Assembly (NCBI RefSeq): GCF_016587415.1 | Contig: NZ_BNJI01000001.1 | Span: forward strand, 4,131,501-4,195,500 | Direction: 5' to 3' | Length of the DNA: 64,000 nucleotides | From: Ktedonobacter sp. SOSP1-85 | GTDB taxonomy: Bacteria; Chloroflexota; Ktedonobacteria; Ktedonobacterales; Ktedonobacteraceae | Shown here: positions 60,305-64,000 of the stretch, piece after piece | Layout: every line of letters starts with the position of its first letter | Numbering within the stretch: the stretch's first letter is position 1 | Position numbers and translations under genes: made by a program | The notes under the pieces: generated by a model | Seen by the model: the letters and a program-made list of their open reading frames with translations, nothing else | Told to the model about the DNA's origin: nothing | Database searches by the model: none

Positions 60305-60388
60305 ATGAATAAATATACTACGCTGCTATTTTTATGTATAGTGCTGGTAGGCTACGTAGGACTAGCATGCTATAGCAGAGATTTTTAG
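60305..60388 (+). CDS. Possible 27-residue lipoprotein-like peptide
   Basis: MNKYTTLLFLCIVLVGYVGL-ACYSRDF has a basic start, a hydrophobic core and a lipobox-like GLAC. GCAGG lies four bases before the ATG, a weak site. Its size and lack of a partner make it uncertain; it could be an entericidin-like peptide or chance. Confidence 0.25.
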   Translation: MNKYTTLLFLCIVLVGYVGLACYSRDF

Positions 60389-60447
60389 CGCATAATTTGA
60401 CCGAGGCTGAATAATAGAGATAACAATGTAAGATGGAGAAAACGCAA

Positions 60448-60939
60448 ATGATACATCACATTGGGGTCATTTCAGACACACATATCCCGCAGTTTAAGCA
60501 GTTGCCAGAAGCCGTGTTTGCCCATTTCGCGGAGGTAGAATTAATAATCCACGCTGGCGATTTATCGCGCCTTTCAGTAATTGATGAGCTTGAAACCCTG
60601 GCGCCTGTTGTGGCGGTACAGGGCAATATCGAATATGAAGAGGTTGTTGAGAAATTGCCTATCAAGCGCGAGGTTGTCGTAGGGCATTGCCGTATTGGTA
60701 TTGTGCATATTCTAGGAGATGCGCATAACAGGGAGAGGATGGCTCGTCAGGAGTTTCCCAACGCCCGCGTCGTTGTCTACGGCCACAGCCATATCCCCTA
60801 CAACAAAGAATATAATGGGCAATTGTTGTTCAATCCAGGCAGCGCGACGGATCGACGAAAGCAACCGAGGTGCAGTGTTGGGTTGTTGCATGTGGATGAT
60901 GAGGAGAAGAAGGTATGGGGAGAAATTATCTGGTTGTAG
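60448..60939 (+). CDS. YfcE-type metallophosphodiesterase
   Basis: From the ATG at 60448 (GGAG nine bases upstream; an ATG at 60433 is possible) it has 163 residues. Motifs are VISDTHIPQ, IIHAGDLS, VQGNIEY, VHILGD and VYGHSHIPY, then LFNPGSATDRRKQP. This is the short YfcE/MJ0936 form, a manganese-dependent phosphodiesterase. A truncated relative follows at 60984. Confidence 0.88.
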   Translation: MIHHIGVISDTHIPQFKQLPEAVFAHFAEVELIIHAGDLSRLSVIDELETLAPVVAVQGNIEYEEVVEKLPIKREVVVGHCRIGIVHILGDAHNRERMARQEFPNARVVVYGHSHIPYNKEYNGQLLFNPGSATDRRKQPRCSVGLLHVDDEEKKVWGEIIWL

Positions 60940-60983
60940 ATGGCAAGATAATTTCTATAGCTTCTTTTCAATAGTCCCAGCCT

Positions 60984-61226
60984 GTCTTAGGCGAGCGAAA
61001 ACATTATGCACGCAACGCGCAACGTGAGTTTCCCCAGGCGCGGGTGGTGGTTTTTGGCCACAGTCATATTCCATATAATGAAGAGCACGAGGGCCTCCTC
61101 TTGTTTAATCCTGGGAGCGCGAATGAGCGGCGTAGTCAGCTTAAACGCAGCGTAGGGATGCTCTCTATTGATGATAAGGCCATGAGTGTGCGCGGAGAGA
61201 TTTTATGGCTTGAAGAGGAGCCGTAG
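60984..61226 (+). pseudogene. C-terminal remnant of a YfcE-type phosphodiesterase
   Basis: The frame reads LGERKHYARNAQREFPQARV, then VVVFGHSHIPYNEEHEGLLL and LFNPGSANERRSQLKRSVGM, ending at the TAG near 61226. This matches the last 75 residues of the complete gene just upstream. The N-terminal metal motifs are gone and a stop lies just before the remnant, so it is a 5'-truncated duplicate. A GTG at 61044 could start a 60-residue product but it would have no active site. Confidence 0.75.
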
Positions 61227-61277
61227 AGCAGGTCTGAACGATATATCCAGACCTGCTCTGGCTGTGTGGCATTTGCG

Positions 61278-62564
61278 CTACTGGCGCGGGCGAATGTAGT
61301 CCTGCCCACCCATGTAGGGGCGCAGTGCCTCGGGGATGCGCACGCTGCCATCTGGCTGCTGGTGATTCTCGATCAGCGGAATCAGGATGCGGGGCGAGGC
61401 GATGGCCGTATTATTGAGCGTGTGTACGAAGCGGACCTTGCCCTCGGCATCACGGTAGCGAATATTGGCGCGGCGCGCCTGCCAATCGTGGAAGTACGAA
61501 CACGAATGTGTCTCGCGATAGCGATTCTCGCTGGGAACCCAGCATTCGATATCGTGCATACCAACCTTGCCATCACCCATATCGCCTGTGCAGACATTGA
61601 CAATACGGTACGGTAGCTCCAATGCCTGAATAAGCTCTTCCGCGTTGCGCTCAAGCTCCTCAAACCACTGGACCGAGACTGCGTGGTCGGCCTCACAGAT
61701 AATATACTGCTCTACCTTGTTGAACTGATGAATGCGGAAGACACCGCGCGTATCCTTGCCATAGGTGCCGGCCTCCTGGCGGAAGCAGGGGCTGTAACCT
61801 ACGTAGGTCAGCGGTAGCTCCTCAGCCTTGAGAATTTCATCCTTGTACATGCCGGTGATCGAGACCTCGGCGGTACCTACCAGGAAGAGGTCCTGCCCTT
61901 CGATCTCGTAGACCTGGTCGCGCCCCTTGGGGAACTGACCATTGCCGACAAAAGCGAAGTCGCGGGCCATCGAGGGTACGATAATGGGAGTATAGCCCTT
62001 GCGCGACAGGCGGTCGAAGGCGAAGTTCATTAGTGCCAGTTCCAGGCGCGCGGCAGCGCCTTTGAGCGAGTAGCTGCGGCTGCCAGCCACCTTGACGGCG
62101 CGCTCAATATCCACCATCTCCAGCTTCTGCATCAGGTCATAATGGTCGAGCGCGGGGAATTCAAAGGTTGGCTTCTCCCCCCAATACTTAATGGGCACAT
62201 TGTCGTCTTCATCTTTGCCCACGGGTGTGCTAGGATCGGGAATATTGGGTACGAGCAGGAGCTGCTGATAGCGCTCCTCCTGAAGCTGGGCCAGGAGCGG
62301 CTCTTTCTCCTTGATGGCCTCCGAGAGCTGTTTGCCCTGGGCGATATACTGGTTACGCAGCTCGACGTTTTTCTCTTTCGCGGCCTGCTGAATTTTCTTC
62401 GAGAGCGCGTTCTGCTGAGCACGGGCCTCCTCGACCTCTTGCTGAAGCGAGACAACGCGCCGATCAAGCTCCAGGAGGGCATTGATATCGATAGGATTAT
62501 TCTTCAGGCGCGCGGCCTCTTTGACCGCGTCAGTGTTGGTGCGGATAAACGTGAGATCGAGCAT
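61278..62564 (-). CDS. serS: Seryl-tRNA synthetase
   Basis: The 428-residue class II synthetase has a long N-terminal coiled coil (residues about 30-100) that binds the variable arm of tRNA-Ser. Motif 2 is visible in SPCFRQEAGTYGKDTRGVFRIHQFNKVEQ and motif 3 in TASPRILIPLIENHQ (here NNTAIASPRILIPLIEN). It starts MLDLTFIRTNTDAVKEA, the usual SerRS opening. A T-box leader precedes it. Confidence 0.96.
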   Translation of the reverse strand: MLDLTFIRTNTDAVKEAARLKNNPIDINALLELDRRVVSLQQEVEEARAQQNALSKKIQQAAKEKNVELRNQYIAQGKQLSEAIKEKEPLLAQLQEERYQQLLLVPNIPDPSTPVGKDEDDNVPIKYWGEKPTFEFPALDHYDLMQKLEMVDIERAVKVAGSRSYSLKGAAARLELALMNFAFDRLSRKGYTPIIVPSMARDFAFVGNGQFPKGRDQVYEIEGQDLFLVGTAEVSITGMYKDEILKAEELPLTYVGYSPCFRQEAGTYGKDTRGVFRIHQFNKVEQYIICEADHAVSVQWFEELERNAEELIQALELPYRIVNVCTGDMGDGKVGMHDIECWVPSENRYRETHSCSYFHDWQARRANIRYRDAEGKVRFVHTLNNTAIASPRILIPLIENHQQPDGSVRIPEALRPYMGGQDYIRPRQ

Positions 62565-62599
62565 GATCTCCTCCTCTATCTATAGTGGCATACATGCGA

Positions 62600-62830
62600 A
62601 CAATAAAAAAACGCCGTGTCCTGAAAGGACGACGACGACTTTACAGCGTTATCGTGGTACCACCTTTATTCGTTCAAGCGAAAGTGAACCTCGTTCTGGC
62701 CGGGTAACGGAGGCGAACCGTGAGCGTTCTTCGCGCAGGCTCCTGGGTGGATTTCACCGCTGCTCACTACTGCGTTGCACCGGACCGCAGCTCTCTGAAA
62801 GGTGGCGCAGGCTACTTGTCCCAATCATAG
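62600..62830 (-). promoter_or_regulatory. T-box riboswitch controlling serS
   Basis: On the minus strand a Stem I-like region holds GAGAGCTGCGGTCCGGTGCAA and GTGAAATCCACC, where UCC is a candidate serine specifier. Next come an intermediate stem and AAAGG-TGGTACC-ACG with CGT-CCTTT, the antiterminator. A terminator with GTCC-TTTCA-GGAC in its tip and an AACGCTGT/ACGGCGTT base ends in seven Us. Uncharged tRNA-Ser should bind and let transcription continue. The layout is standard, in contrast to leuS. Confidence 0.88.
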
Positions 62831-62938
62831 CCGTTATGGTATGTGTATGTATTGCCTGGTAAAACAGATCTGTCACCGATTGTATACTTAAATACAAGGG
62901 TAACAGTTTGCTTGCGCTTTGTCAAGGTGTGGATTGGC

Positions 62939-64000
62939 TTAAAGTTTCCACACCTGGACATTGCTGAAACTGGCGTCGATGGGGATGCCTGATTGAACGA
63001 CGGCCACGCCTAGGCGCCCTGATTTCAGTGTGCTATCGCTGGCTCCTCCAAGAAAGGTATCGTTTGCGAAGAGGTAGAAGGTTGTGCCCTGGGCGAGCAC
63101 GACGAGCTGATTGCTCTGTCCTAGCCCCTGTGTAATGTCCGAGTTGCGCCCATTGAGCAGGTTCTGCCCCTGTCCCGACTCCTGGTAGAGGTCGAGACTA
63201 TAGGTTCCATTCATGCCAATGCTAAAAAAGTAATATTGATTGCCTGTACTGTCGACGCGGAAAAGCAGCCCGGCGCGGTCGGCATTGCCTGTATTGATGG
63301 TGACCTGGGCTGAATAGACGGCATCGGCATAGGTTTTCGCCTGCGAGAGGCAGGGCTGGATATAGCCCCGTTTGGCCACGAAGGCGTGATAACCACTGCT
63401 AGTGAAGGCACAGCCCGTGGTGCTGTTGCCGCCAATATCCCATTTCCCATCACCGGTACGATCACTTAAAGAATCGTTCAGGTCGGGATCTTTCTTGGTT
63501 GCGTCGGTGAGGATGCCTTCGAGTGCGGTCGCCGTGGCGGTCATATCTTCAATGGTTGTGGTCGCCTGGGCCTGATTTTCATCCTGGGCGGTGGCGGTGG
63601 CGTTAATATTGGCCTGGACGGTATTAATCGCGTTGGCTGTTCCCTGCGAGCGTGCCTGGGCGGTATTAACGACATTTTGTGTCCACTGTGCCTGTGCAGT
63701 GGCAAATGCATGCGTGGAATGGCGATAGTCGACGCTGGTACTGTAGATAATAAAGCCGAAGCCGCTAACGATCAAGACAGTCGCCAGGGTGAAGACGAGT
63801 AGGCGCATCCGATTCTGCAATTGCTGGGCTTTCAGGAGCCGCTGGCGCTTGAGATCTAATTCTACCAGGCGCGCGGCAAAGAGCGTCTCCTGGGGAGAGA
63901 GCGTTTCGGACTCAGCGGGCGTCGTTGTGTCTAGGGATGTATTGCCCGGCTGGCTCTCTGCTAGTACGGTTCTGGAATCCTCAGATTGATGTGGAGTTTC
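62939..64000 (-). CDS. Membrane-anchored protein with coiled coil and LamG/DUF1080-like domain (start outside window)
   Basis: The frame stays open to the window edge, so the protein begins beyond 64000; the ATG-like TTG at 63820 is not needed as a start. Order: a cytoplasmic stretch with PAESETLSPQETLFAARLVE, a membrane helix (LVFTLATVLIVSGFGFIIYS), an Ala/Thr/Gln coiled coil (ATAQDENQAQATTTIEDMTATA), then a beta-rich domain with GLLFRVDSTGNQYYFFSIG and GRLGVAVVQSG. The last resembles LamG/3-keto-disaccharide hydrolase-like concanavalin folds. Function unknown. Confidence 0.75.
   Translation of the reverse strand, partial: ETPHQSEDSRTVLAESQPGNTSLDTTTPAESETLSPQETLFAARLVELDLKRQRLLKAQQLQNRMRLLVFTLATVLIVSGFGFIIYSTSVDYRHSTHAFATAQAQWTQNVVNTAQARSQGTANAINTVQANINATATAQDENQAQATTTIEDMTATATALEGILTDATKKDPDLNDSLSDRTGDGKWDIGGNSTTGCAFTSSGYHAFVAKRGYIQPCLSQAKTYADAVYSAQVTINTGNADRAGLLFRVDSTGNQYYFFSIGMNGTYSLDLYQESGQGQNLLNGRNSDITQGLGQSNQLVVLAQGTTFYLFANDTFLGGASDSTLKSGRLGVAVVQSGIPIDASFSNVQVWKL

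Noticed and set aside
62600..62830. serS T-box as another unusual leader
   Set aside because: It has a Stem I-like region, candidate UCC specifier, antiterminator and U-tract terminator in normal order, so it is ordinary and useful only as a contrast to leuS.
1..64000. CRISPR array or cas genes
   Set aside because: No regularly spaced direct repeats were seen; the HNH/RuvC gene is IscB, not Cas9, and the RuvC-only gene is TnpB.

Overview
The window looks like chromosome of a filamentous Chloroflexota bacterium of the Ktedonobacter type. The inference rests on mid-range base composition, Gram-positive-like housekeeping blocks (acpP-nusB-Asp23-fabD-rpmF-DUF177-coaD), T-box control of aminoacyl-tRNA synthetases, many large secreted or membrane-anchored proteins of unknown role, short intergenic repeats, and an IscB element with its HEARO/omega RNA, an RNA class known to be abundant in Ktedonobacter racemifer. 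No database search was possible, so the assignment is an inference.

Layout. 1-5.2 kb: end of a secreted Ig-like protein, rlmB, and two ABC exporter half-subunits that look like a heterodimer. 5.6-7.3 kb: an IscB element with omega RNA and hairpin ends. 7.3-10.2 kb: two paralogous C39-type cysteine peptidases behind near-identical promoters. 10.4-13.5 kb: rnhB, rplS, rpsT and a frameshifted cystathionine gamma-synthase gene. 13.9-18.8 kb: hydrolase, beta-propeller protein, and a CruF-like plus CrtI/CrtD-like carotenoid pair; crtB lies apart at 44 kb. 19-22.7 kb: a rhomboid pseudoprotease, an active rhomboid, MarC and a GlsB-like protein. 23-25.7 kb: two coupled membrane proteins and an MFS carrier. 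25.7-28 kb: ECF sigma factor, small twin-arginine-like protein, tatA, tatC. 28.5-33.4 kb: fatty-acid, translation and coenzyme A genes. 34-36.2 kb: MFS pump and PadR repressor with matching operators. 36.8-39.5 kb: recG broken into three frames. 39.8-45.2 kb: SDR enzyme, MFS, ArsA ATPase, crtB, small protein. 45.8-49 kb: leuS with an odd T-box leader joined to a tRNA-Ala gene, and a second tRNA-Ala. 49-54.7 kb: polysaccharide deacetylase, lpd, Zn-alcohol dehydrogenase, anchored protein. 55-56.8 kb: a TnpB element. 57-64 kb: a candidate small peptide, metallophosphoesterases, a lipoprotein, serS with a complete T-box, and an anchored protein running off the edge.

Two genome-scale features stand out. 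Ten very long, near-perfect inverted repeats with unrelated sequences and mostly no U-tract sit just after genes and probably act as terminators or mRNA 3' ends. A four-member family of 70-105 nt repeats shares a closing stem and two inner hairpins. Several gene breaks all fall in G/C homopolymers, so sequencing error is a live explanation for them. The most unusual locus is the tRNA-Ala(GGC)/T-box/leuS arrangement, where an apparently complete antiterminator-terminator has no Stem I because a tRNA gene occupies its place.
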